Shown in pieces: positions 10,230 through 20,896 of a stretch of 64,000 bases of DNA. Made by a program: the position numbers and the translations under genes. How positions within the stretch are numbered: position 1 is the first letter of the stretch; the number at the start of each line of letters is the position of its first letter. Source of the stretch: Adiantum capillus-veneris (lineage: Eukaryota; Streptophyta; Polypodiopsida; Polypodiales; Pteridaceae). The notes below the pieces were generated by a model. The model was not told where the DNA came from. It made no database searches and worked only from the letters and a program-made list of their open reading frames with translations. Location of the stretch: assembly GCA_014529385.2 (NCBI GenBank), contig CM043948.1, positions 23,734,451-23,798,450 on the forward strand, in the 5' to 3' direction.

Positions 10230-11795
10230 TTTTGGTTTTGGGGTTGAGCACTAGAATTTGTACTTGTACTCGAACCGTATGGCTTTTCCATCCATTTCAA
10301 GCTAGTGCGTTTTGAGCTTAATTGAGTACCAAAAAACATGAATGATTGCTGCAAGCTTCTCATACTTGTATGTACCATAGCCTTTTATATTCGAAGCAAA
10401 AGCATGCTTTGAAATCATTATTGTGAAAATGATGGAAACATCAGTATAAAAGAATCATTGTGTTCTAGTCTCTTTGTTCCCTTTTAGATATCATAATAAT
10501 TTTGGCCAAATTAAAAAATCCAAGCATGTGGAGGGAAGACAAAATTCTTGGCCATTCCATTGTACACATTTTTCAATCTTTTGTCCTCTCTTTTGGTTCC
10601 CTTCTTTTAATGTAGGCATGCTCCATATGAATAAAAGAGACATGCTCAAGCCAGATTCTCACCTTGCATTCTTTTGTGACCCAACGGTTGAAACTCGTCC
10701 TTCCAAATGTTTATCAATCATGACAAATTTCTCTTTTTCTTGAGGGACAACTCCATGGGAGGACTTTTGTTGTTCACTTGAGAGGTTCTAAAAGTGACAA
10801 GAAGGGGCTTTGCTAGGGCATAGATGGATGTTGCTCTGCTAGATTTTTGAACGAGCAACAATGTCAGTGTGTCGTACGGCTACATACAAGGACACTAGTA
10901 CTAGGGGCCAACTTCAAGGGGGGGGGGATGGACAAGATGAAAAGGGTGAGATGGGTGTATATGTGTATATTTGGTGTAGCTTTACATAAAATCATGGGGA
11001 TCCTTGCCTTTGTAAGGTTTTGTCCCCAAGGAATGTGCACATATCATTATTCCAAAAGGCGAGAAAAGCCCCCAAAGTCTTGAGAGATTCTATACCCAAA
11101 AGTAAGGGCACAAGTTGTCTAAAAGGTAGTGGGTGGCGTTGAACTCTAAGGGGATGTTTTACAAGCTACAGAAAAAAAAATCCACATTGCATGCTAATTC
11201 TTTCAACACATGCCATTTCGAAAACAAGAAGCAAACCATAGGTTTAGGTTTTAGGGCCTTTCAAAGTCTATCTACGATCAGTTCGATCGATCGCACATTA
11301 GATCGACTTTTAACAACATTTTTTGAAGTATGAAATGGTTCTCCCTTGCAACGTCCCAAGTTTCACTATGCTCTACATTAGATTGAGACGTTTTGCAGTG
11401 AAACAATGGAGAAACGTTATTGGTGAGGGTGGTGCTAGCCTCTAGGCCGCCCAAGTGAGAGACACTAGGCTAGTGGCCTTTGATGAAATGCTTGCAAGTG
11501 AAGCTTGCTTAGGCCCTTTCTTGGGATGGCTCCGGATATGAGTAGGATGGGAATCCATGCAAAAAAATATGCAAAAGGGGTGAAGGGCCAGGCCTCGAAA
11601 GTGTCAACATGGGAGTGAAATGATGGAATCAAGGGCACACGCTTTCGCCACAGACGAAGAAGAAGAAGAAGACGAAGATGGAAAGCGTGTGCAGAGCACG
11701 AAGGCCACAAGAAACCGTGTGATGGCTTTTGGAGCCCAACCTTTTAGACTTTGGAGCCAATATGGTTGGTTGGTTAGCGGCGCAGTTCGGTGGTA
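10230..11795. other. No recognisable gene
   Basis: About 1.5 kb with only short, overlapping chance frames (for example 10474-10743 and 11620-11919). A short palindrome-like GTTCGATCGATCGCAC lies near 11280. No domain, splice pattern or repeat family recognised. Confidence 0.4.
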
Positions 11796-11797
11796 TT

Positions 11798-11799
<2 letters not shown>

Positions 11800-11856
<57 letters not shown>
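11800..11856. repeat. (GT)n(GA)n compound microsatellite
   Basis: About 21 GT units run directly into about 7 GA units. Confidence 0.9.
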
Positions 11857-12389
11857 GAGTGGGATGCGCAGGCTTTTGCCAGCCTTCGTTCGAACGCTGC
11901 TGCATTGCAGCCTTGCTAGATGGGTGATATGTGGGTATTTTCGAAATACCCACGTGAAACGACTTTAATTTGAACAGGCCAGTAGGCCTAGGCCCCTCCC
12001 AGGCGACAGCTGGACGATGGACCTTCACCCCCCAGCACTCCACCCGTGTGCCTCCCAAAAAAACATTACTTTTGTTTTCAGCCCTCTAATTTGTGCAAAT
12101 TCCCAAAATACCCTCAAATTTCAAAAATTACCAAAATATGGTTGGATTGTTCAAGATTTTCTAATCTTTATTTCGTTTTTACAATCAAGATCCATTTTTG
12201 AGTGCTTAGCATGTAATTTGTCACAAATTACCTCACAAATTGGGCAATTTTGTCTAAAAATAATGAGAAAATTTATCTCCAAAGCCTACCTAACATACCC
12301 AAATTCTAGTTTTAGCATCTTGTATTGATAGAGAATCGGTCTTCTTATGAAAAGATACAAAATTTTTCGTCTTTCAAGAAATTTAATCT

Positions 12390-12530
12390 ATGACCAAGGG
12401 TACTTTGGGAATTTTGGAAAAATTTAAGGGCATTTTGGGAATTTGTGACAAAATATTGAGGGTGTTTCGAGAATTTTTGAAATTTGAGGGGTATTTTGAT
12501 AATTTTCCCTTGTTTTTATTCTCGCAGCCC
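12390..12530. repeat. Additional inverted end of the same foldback family
   Basis: Contains GGGAATTTTGGAAAAATTTA, GAGGGTGTTTCGAGAATTTT and AAATTTGAGGGGTATTTTGA, the inverse of the left-end sequence at 12081. It shows a second nested or truncated copy. Confidence 0.6.
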
Positions 12531-12614
12531 AAAAAAAAAAAGAATCAAGATCAAGCCAAATCAGGCTGCGCAAATAATTTTGGGTCTCAAATTTCAAAAA
12601 TTTCCAAAAATTAC

Positions 12615-15240
12615 TTTTGTATCTATTTTGGTTGGATTGGTCACGATTTTTGAATTTTCGAACCTTTTTGACGATTGAGAACCCACCATTTCGAAAAATT
12701 TAAAAACCTTGCAAAACACTTAAAAGTCAAGGGTAATGGTGCAGGAGATGAAAAGCCTTAGGATTTCCCAAAGTCAAAAGTCTTTATGTTCTCTATATAA
12801 ATATAAAAACGTTTCTTGTCTACACGATTCATTTCTTCTCTTTGTAGTTCTTTCCTACCCATTTATTCTTTCATTCTCCTAAAAGTTTCAAGAGAAAGGA
12901 GAAATGATTAGACAAAAATTGCCTAGAAAGTTTCTAGTTAAATTTGACAGTGTTCCACACGTTTCACATTCTGTATACAAGTTCGGATCATAGGGAATGA
13001 AAGAGATTGGGAAATGCAAAACCTCTTTGAAATAAAAGTTTGAGTGGAAAGCTTGGAAATGGTCCATGAGTAGCAGACTCTCTAAGTCCCATACCAAGGG
13101 TATTTACCAAATGTTAATTCTTGAGGTTGATTGGTTCGGCCCTTTCAACAAGCAATGGAAGAAGCAATGGCCGTAGGCTTGATGGGTAGAGGTCACAAGG
13201 AACATCTGGAATCCACAATGGCCTCATTTTATGAAGATATTTCTATGGAAGGTACTTTGGAGAGCCTTACCAAAAAGTGTCAATATTCAAGCGCATGGTA
13301 TTGGACCCGATAGATGTTCAAGGTGCAGATTGTCTATCGAGGACTTCGGACACCTTTTCATGGAATGCCTGACTATTATAGGCTTTGTAGGAAAGATGTG
13401 CAAACGGATACAAAGGACATGGAAGTAGGGTTTTTCAAGAGGGATTTGTGTCTTGGTGACAAATAGTTTTGAAGTTTCGCACTGCTAATTTGTTCTCAAA
13501 TTGTCAGATATTGTTTCTTCAGTAATATTTGGAATTTCAAGAATTGTCGTATCTTCGATAACGACCTCTCTGTGGCTAGCTTCTCATAGATTGTACAAGA
13601 AAGCAAAGAGATATTATGTCTAGTAAGTAAAGGTATAGCTTGGACGATTGGCTTAGGGCAACCCTCGCCGCTTGGTCATGCCCTGCGCAATAGTAAGCTA
13701 CTAGATACTTGTAACTAAGCTCGATTGTAACCCTGTGTCCCTCAAAGCTCGGCTTGAGCCTAAGGCTGATTTGTATATCTATTGGTGACTTGCAATGCAA
13801 TCACTTGCAATTTTGAGTTTTGAAAAAGATGATGTAAAGGTTGGCCATTTTTTATGAGTTGGAGTTTAACTAAAGTGTTAAATTTTACGATTTAATATGT
13901 TCGTAAAAGGCATGCCAATTTAATTTCAATTAACTTGTTTCTTAACTGGAGGCCATTTTAATTTCAGTTAACTTGTTTTCTAACTGCCTCTTCAAGTGGG
14001 ACAAAGCAAAAGGGAAAAGGGAAAAGAGCTAGGATCCATTTGCTGTCTTGGATTTGTCTGGTTGGATTTTTGTCAAATTTTGTACATTTTGGGACAATGT
14101 GAGATGCTAGAAGATATCAAACTCACGTCCCTAGACACCCATACAAACACTTAAAGGCTTAGTTCAACTGTGCCTCACAAATGTACCTAATTCTCCATTA
14201 AATTTTTTATAAAAAACAATTGTAGCTTTTCATAAGAAGACCGATTGTCTATCATACAAGAATCTGCTAAAACTAAATTTTGAATTGGTTGTTGTCTGCT
14301 TCTGAGATGAATTGCTTTATTATTTTTAGATATAATTGCCTTTTTTTCAAGGTAATTTGCGACAAATTACATGCTAAGCACTCGAAAATGGATCTCAATT
14401 TTCAAAAAGGAATAAAGATTAGGAAATTTTGAACAATCTAACCAAAATAGGTACAAAGGTATGTTGGGAATTTTTGAAATTTGAGGGGTATTTTGAGAAT
14501 TTTCACAAATCAGAGGGGTATTTTGCCACCCGTCGACGCCAAATTCACTCCCTCTTTTGCCTTTTGCTTTTTCAAGTGAGGTATCTTGGTTGATTCCCCT
14601 TAATGAGATATGTGTGCCTACCTACTTGCAAACATGCAAAATCAGAAGAAAGCATGGTGTTGGACTATGCATGAGGCTTAGTTATTCAAATAGTACTTGA
14701 TTACTACGGCTTGCTTGTGCATGCTCTTAATATGAGCTTGAAAAGGTGAAGCGTCATTGAGAAGGTGCCATGAGACCATTAAGGCAAGTTCAAACTGCCA
14801 GAGTGCATGCAATACAAGTTTTTGCCACTGTTGGGATAGCAAGAGGGCCTAACTGGTTAGATTGAATGGCTAAAAGGTTATTTGGTTGTGCATTCAAAGC
14901 CTTCCCCATGATGCATGCTGAAAAGTTGATTTTCAAAGCAGATTACCAAAACACGCCTCTAATTTGTGAAAATTCCCAAAATACCCCTAAAATTTCAATA
15001 ATTCCCAAAATACCTTTGTATCCATTTTAGGTCCCACCATTTCAAAAAAAGTAAAAAAACCTTCCTAAACACTTAAAACGCAAAAGTGAAGGCAAAAGCC
15101 GTAGGATATTGGTATTGGAAAGTCAAAAGACTTTATGTTCCCTATATAAATACAAACATGTTTCTTGTTGCATGATTCATTTCTTCTCTTTGTAGTTCCT
15201 TTCTAGCCATTTATAACCTTTCTAACCATTTATAACTTTT
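12615..15240 (+). repeat. Pair of direct repeats (12615-12880 and 15013-15240) with TATA box
   Basis: Both copies share CCACCATTTC, AAACACTTAAAA, AAAGTCAAAAG(T/A)CTTTATGTTC, CTATATAAATA and GATTCATTTCTTCTCTTTGT. TATATAAATA (12794 and about 15144), followed about 30 bp later by a pyrimidine-rich stretch, looks like a core promoter. This may be the transcription start region of the element family or a captured promoter; function is inferred. Confidence 0.55.
13231..13428 (+). pseudogene. LINE reverse transcriptase zinc-binding (zf-RVT) fragment
   Basis: The frame reads MKIFLWKVLWRALPKSVNI, then GPDRCSRCRLSIEDFGHLFM and ECL. This matches the zf-RVT region (F-x-W-x(4)-x-LP, C-x2-C, H-x4-C) at the C-terminus of plant LINE ORF2 proteins. 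Only about 60 residues remain and no RT core is upstream, so it is a captured or decayed fragment inside the foldback element. Confidence 0.7.
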
Positions 15241-16138
15241 CACATGGCAGGCGTTGATTGCGGCTTTTTGTTGGCCGTCCATTTGTCTCAAGATTCTCGT
15301 GTTGGGCTTCCAATTGTCGATCCCATCTCTCCCACTTCATAAATACCTTGTGCCACTTAGCGACCAAGGTGGCCCTACCCCTCGAACACTAAAGGCTTCC
15401 ACACACTTTTCAGCATGCATCACAGGGAAGGCTTTGAATGCACAACCAAATAACCTTTTAGCCATTCAATCTAACCAGTTAGGCCCTGTTGCTTGCTATC
15501 TCAACAGTAGCAAAAACTTGTATCGCATGCAGTCTGAACTTGAGCTCTTGAAGGTAGAGGATGGGCAGTTTGACCCGCCCTTAATGGTCTCGTGGCACCT
15601 TCTTAATCAAGCCTCAAACAAGTCAGTTCATGCCTCCTATTCCAACACTTTAAAAAAAAACAAGGGGCAAGATTAGTGGTATGTGCATGATTGCCAGTAA
15701 TGAGTGTGCAATTCCAACATCTACTATTTTTCCCCTAAGACATCACAAGTTGCCCCTAATACTGGGTTGACAAACTATCCGCCACATAGTTTCTTCACCT
15801 TTAGTTCGACAGATTCTTCTCACCTTCCTTCCCCCCTCTCTTTCGTAAGGATTGACCACGTAGACCTTGTTGTTTGGCAACAAGGTGACTTGGTAATCAT
15901 ATACTAACCAACACCTTTAAGTGTTTGTATGGGTATCTAGAGACCTAGGTTTGATATCTTCTAGCATCTCACAATGTCCCATAATGTACACAATGTTGAT
16001 GAATTCTGTAACAATTCGGCTCATTTTTCATGATCATCATGACAAATGGCCTACCTTTTACAAACATATTAAACCGTATAACACTTGAGTTGAACTCGAA
16101 TTCATAAAATGGCCAACCTTTTCATCATCCTAAAAGGA
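13812..16138. repeat. Large imperfect palindrome (~2.3 kb) with ~0.46-kb spacer
   Basis: Three collinear inverted matches: 13812-13925 with 16035-16138 (AGGTTGGCCATTTT; TTTAATATGTT(C/T)GTAAAAGG), 14080-14165 with 15915-15990 (GAGATGCTAGAAGATATCAAA; CATACAAACACTTAAAGG), and 14765-14940 with 15405-15605 (GGTTAGATTGAATGGCTAAA; GGTTATTTGGTTGTGCATTC). The left arm is longer because the inverted end at 14226-14519 sits inside it. The spacer 14940-15405 carries the second TATA-bearing repeat. Transcripts crossing it would fold into long hairpins. Arms are roughly 75-85 percent similar by eye. Confidence 0.65.
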
Positions 16139-16585
16139 CCCCAATACAAGTAGGGAAAACCCCCAACTTAAGGCCACCTAAGGGAGGATGCGTCGTTTCC
16201 AAAGGATGCTGCACCGTTTTCGCCTTGGAGAGGTGCGTATAAAAGTGGAGCAGGAACCTATACGCAACAAAAATTTGAATCGCGACAGAGAAACACAGAT
16301 GCAGAATGGTGACAAAATGCGAATTGCTTGCATCAAAAATTACAACGTAATGTGAACCATTGATGGGCGTGAAAGCAACCGTTGAGCCACGGGGGTTTGA
16401 ACTCCTCATCAAACGGCCAAGATGCATAGTCTGGTCTTAAACGACCCACAAACTAGCATTTCCTTGTCTCATTGATGGTGAGAGTTTATACTTATCCAGA
16501 CAATAGTTGCGTCCTCCTTTCCGAGGGTGGCTTTTTATTGGGTCTTTACCCTACATAAAGAGATGTATATATTTATCCATTTTAT

Positions 16586-16663
<78 letters not shown>

Positions 16664-18741
16664 AAAAGATAACTTATCACAAAAAGAGGAAAAATAGTAT
16701 GCTAAATATTTAATTTCAAAAGAACTTAATCTATAAGATCCTAAAATGAATCTTATTATGGCTTCATAAATCTAAAACGATATCAACTTATAAATAACCA
16801 CGTCACTCATTATTGTCTTGAATAGTTCTCAGCCAAACCTCGTCATGTGTATCCTATTGGAACTAGTGTAAGCAATCACTACATATCAAGCCAACTCAAA
16901 GTAATGATACTGTTGAGTGACAAGAAAATATAATACATCAAAAACGCATCATCACTTTGCATTTACCTAAAATATTTGACCCCACCGCATAGTCCTTTCT
17001 TCGACAGGCCAAATGGTACTAGGCTCATTGGACTACTACTACTACGTACAATTTATGCTTCAAGAGACTAGCTTGGGTCCACATGCATTGGGAGTCAGAA
17101 TACCAAGAATGTATGCCCCAAAAAAACCAAGTGTTAAACAAAAAATAGCCTTTCCAAGACTTTGTAGTGTATTAGCGGACCTTCAATCACTCATCCATAA
17201 CATACATAATGGGACATCAATTGGTACTGAGATTGGTACCGTGGCACTTGGAGTAGTACATTGTTGTTTTGCACACTTATTTGTGAAGATTAAGTCATGA
17301 GATCAAAAACTACTAAGAACATGAAGACAATAACACCTTATGTAGATGGAGGCTTGCTTTTCCTTGTTTTCAAGATACAATACATTTAGAGCACTGAGGA
17401 GGAGACACCAAACGTGCATGTGCATACCTAAGCTAGTATGAGAGTATAAAGGGGAGCAAGTTGTAAGTGTTTTCATGCATGGATATCCCATACGCACACG
17501 ACATGATGACTAGGCCTAAAAGTGCCAAACCCTGATGCAAAAATGGGATGAAGCAACAAATCAAAAAACATTGAATGACACTAGTTTGTTTTCATAGCTA
17601 AACGTTCAAGTGTCCTTTTTTGAATTATTTTCCAAGCTTTATAGTAGAAAAGGCATGAACAATCCTCACTAGGGATTATATATTGTTTTATTGTTTTAGA
17701 ATACCAACGTGGACCTTCACCTTGTTTTTTAAAGAAAATTGTCTAGTGCTTCAAGAAAAAAGACATTTTTGCATCCCCTGCGGGAAAGCATGTGCTTGAT
17801 GAGGATTTGGAGTGACCATGGCACATGCCTATTGGATAGAGTTCTCCCTACTTCCTTCCCTTGTGTTGATGGTGAAAAAGAATGGTAATTGCTTATGCTT
17901 GCAACTTGCTTTAAAACAAGGTAGCAAGTATCCACAATTATACTACAGATGTAAATATAAGGAAGCGTACAAGTAAACAATTGTTTGGAGGTACGCAGTT
18001 TACATAGATTTTATCAATTTGGAATAGTTGTTCGGAACTTGTTGCTCCTTAGCATGGTAAGCATATACTACATGCACTTGTTAAGCAAGTTGAACATGTA
18101 GTTTAGGTCGGCCAATTATGCATAAACACAAGGCCATCCTCCTTGATTAGTCACCATGACATCTAACATTAAACCAAAGAGCAAATTCTAGGTGACTATT
18201 CTTTGACCTAGAAGGCATACTTTGCACCTCAACTTCCAAACCAAAAGATAAACTGCTATGTGATTTGGTTCCAGACACATGAAAAAGAAACGCATAGCTA
18301 AAGAACTTCAACCAAGTCAAATATGAACCAACGAGTATGTCCTACGCTTTCCGAAAAAGAAATGGAAAGGAGAATCTAAGCAAATTCTCTCTCTCTAACC
18401 AACGAGTGTGTCCTCACTTTGTTTGATAAAAAAAGCTTCCACAAGCTTTTAGCTCTGTATAAATTCTGAAATGGGTAAATAGGGTGTAACAAGGTACTCT
18501 TTTGGCATGTCAAAAATGCCCTTCAGGAGAAGAAAGAGATGCGTACAAATTTTGTTTTGTGCCTTCGTTTAGTTAGACAACGGGTCCCTTCATTAAACGG
18601 CCGCATTGATTTTGTCTACAATTTGTTGGCACTGCCTTTCAGCACAAAGGAAGGGTGTATGCTAAAAGCAATTTACAGCCTGTGTGCACGGGCATTTCAC
18701 ATGGTTTTTTTTTTAATATATGCCATGAGGCTGTGCGTAGC

Positions 18742-18790
<49 letters not shown>

Positions 18791-19108
18791 CAGAAACCCA
18801 ATGCAGTCGTCCAGACGCCTTGTTTTAAAATGCCTCACACCTTGATAGCTTCTACGATTTTACTCCCTTAATCCTGCCAGACTCTTCTGATGAAAGGAAG
18901 CTACACAGAGCATGTAAACTACTTCAAAAGTGGGGTCATACATATGCATTAGCCTGCCTCTGATTACCTGTAACCTCATTAAAGAATGAACACAACCAAT
19001 TGAATGAAGTGAAAAAATACAAAAATTGTGTCATATGAATGACAACATAAAGTACAGACAGGCCGGCTACTCCTAAAAGCCTGAGGTTACCTTTTGCGAC
19101 CAGAAGGA
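16139..19108. other. No recognisable gene; microsatellites only
   Basis: About 3 kb downstream (gene orientation) of the O-fucosyltransferase stop. Contains (CT)n then (CA)n at about 16588-16657 and (CT)n at about 18746-18784. Open frames at 17013-17300 and 18539-18871 show no motif. The 3' UTR of the gene must lie in the right end of this stretch; no polyadenylation signal is called. Confidence 0.4.
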
Positions 19109-19301
19109 CTACACAACCGACAAAATCTCACGAGAGCCATCAGTGTTATTGCTCTGAGCATTCAGCATCTCTTGTCTATAGGGACACATACAGTCGGGTG
19201 CCGGGTACGTATAAATGGAAGCACTCGACTTTCGAAGCTCATGTCCCTTCAAATCACTATGCCTCCGCATGGCCTGCATTTGCTTTGTGAATGTTTCCCA
19301 C
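19109..19301 (-). CDS. O-fucosyltransferase, last exon
   Basis: Acceptor TATTGCAG before 19301. Completes an Arg codon, then reads [20 protein letters not shown] and [11 protein letters not shown], and ends EILSVV with TAG at 19109-19111. This matches the family's C-terminal tail. Confidence 0.9.
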
Positions 19302-20806
19302 CTGCAATACATGAATCAGATACTGAAAAGCCCAAAATCACTGCCGAGTACTCTCAACAAGTCAATTTAGAAGTACAAGATTAATACCTTATGTTTGGGT
19401 TGTCCAATAAAATAGCCAATTTTCGCTTGTCTGGCTTAATCGTCTTGGAGTGACCCTTGTTTAAGTATCGCCTATGCCCAATTAGGAACTGTGGAAAGTT
19501 GCCCCCTTGCGTGGTAACAAAAACTTCACTGTGGAGGCAGGCAGTATAATCTAATGCTGCAAGTCGAGAAGAATAGTTCTGCATTGGAAGGGCAAGCCAT
19601 CATCAGACTATGGATTCATTGCAAACAAGATACAAGAGCGATCTGGGATAAAGCTTTTGCAACACGAGCACTTAAACATGCAAACTAACAGCTACAGAAG
19701 CAACTGTTGGCCATCATCTTACATTACTACATTTATTACTCTCACATCTATCAAAGTAAAACCAGCATTATGTCACTTTCTAATCTAAAAATTAGGGGTG
19801 AGGTAGTCTACATCAGGAAGTCTAGAGTCTGGACCAAGATTCCATCTACACGCCCCCTTTCAATAACTCCTGCAAACCAGAACAAACTGCAACACCCCCA
19901 TCTGTCCATGGAGAGTAATGTGCCCAAAGCAGCAGCTATGACTTCAAATCCTCAAGCAAATATTAAGGTGCAGAAATGTGCCCCAGAATCATGAAGTGTC
20001 AGCCTACAGCTTCCAATAAAGACTCATGACAGGACAACGTGTGTTACTCCACATTTGACAGCATGTTCCATCGGTCGTATGCATCTTTGGTTCAGGCAAG
20101 GCCAGAACAATGTCAATTTAGAGTGAAACACTTTCTACAGCCAGTCAGTATACCTAGGGGGGGCTGCCACGTGGTCCACACTCACGGGCCCTACTCTCCG
20201 TTTTAAGATGGCTTCTGTCAACAGGATGATAGTGATCCAGGAGGGCCGGCCTAAACGCCAGCATGCCACAAAGCTTATCCCTCAAGAGTGGAGTAGTAAT
20301 AGACAGTGGTGTTGGGAGATCAATTGCGGCCTGACACTGTAATTCATCTGCCGCACCCAATGTTTTTGCATCTTCGAGGCTCAACCCATTCCTCTGGCAG
20401 AGATTGTTCGCGACATTTGGCTGGAGCTGGTCCAGCCAAATGTCGCAAACAATCAGAGGCCAGTTTGAGAGACTTCAGAGCAGCTCCGACTGCATGCAGG
20501 AGCACCGCGAGGCCTTCTTGCAATTGGTGCCCAGGGCCCTTCTTCACCATGATTCACGGCGCGCCTAGATGGCAATACCATCAGCCAGTGTGGTTGTTTC
20601 CTCTCCCCATTTCCTGATCTAGCCCTCATTGTACATATCTTGTTTTACATATCTCCCCACATGCTGATGTAGCCCTCTCTTGTAGGGGCAAATTGTAGCC
20701 CTCTGGGCAGTTTTTTTAACTCATGGAAGGATCTTTTCTTGGCGGAAAATAAACTTAAAGAGGTACTTTTCTTCTCTCTTTTTAGGCGAAAAAGCGCACC
20801 GGGGGA

Positions 20807-20842
<36 letters not shown>

Positions 20843-20848
20843 CGCGCG

Positions 20849-20896
<48 letters not shown>

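Larger units (their letters stand above)
12081..14519. mobile_element. Foldback element with ~290-bp inverted ends, carrying a LINE fragment
   Basis: The left arm 12081-12354 and right arm 14226-14519 are inverted copies. Shared landmarks on the left are CCTCAAATTTCAAAAATT, TTGTTCAAGATTTTCTAATC, AGTGCTTAGCATGTAATTTG and ATCGGTCTTCTTATGAAAAG; each has its reverse complement in the right arm. Similarity is about 80 percent by eye. The interior includes the zinc-binding end of a LINE reverse transcriptase (13231-13428), the TATA-bearing repeat at 12615-12880, and the left part of a larger palindrome. No transposase and no clear target duplication. The superfamily is open. Confidence 0.65.

Noticed and set aside
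15254-15676. 140-aa plus-strand protein
   Set aside because: Lies inside the palindrome, counterpart arm is not open, no motif recognised.
16507-16713. Open frame translating CT/CA repeats (SLSLSL...HTHTHT)
   Set aside because: Frame exists only because dinucleotide repeats lack stops.
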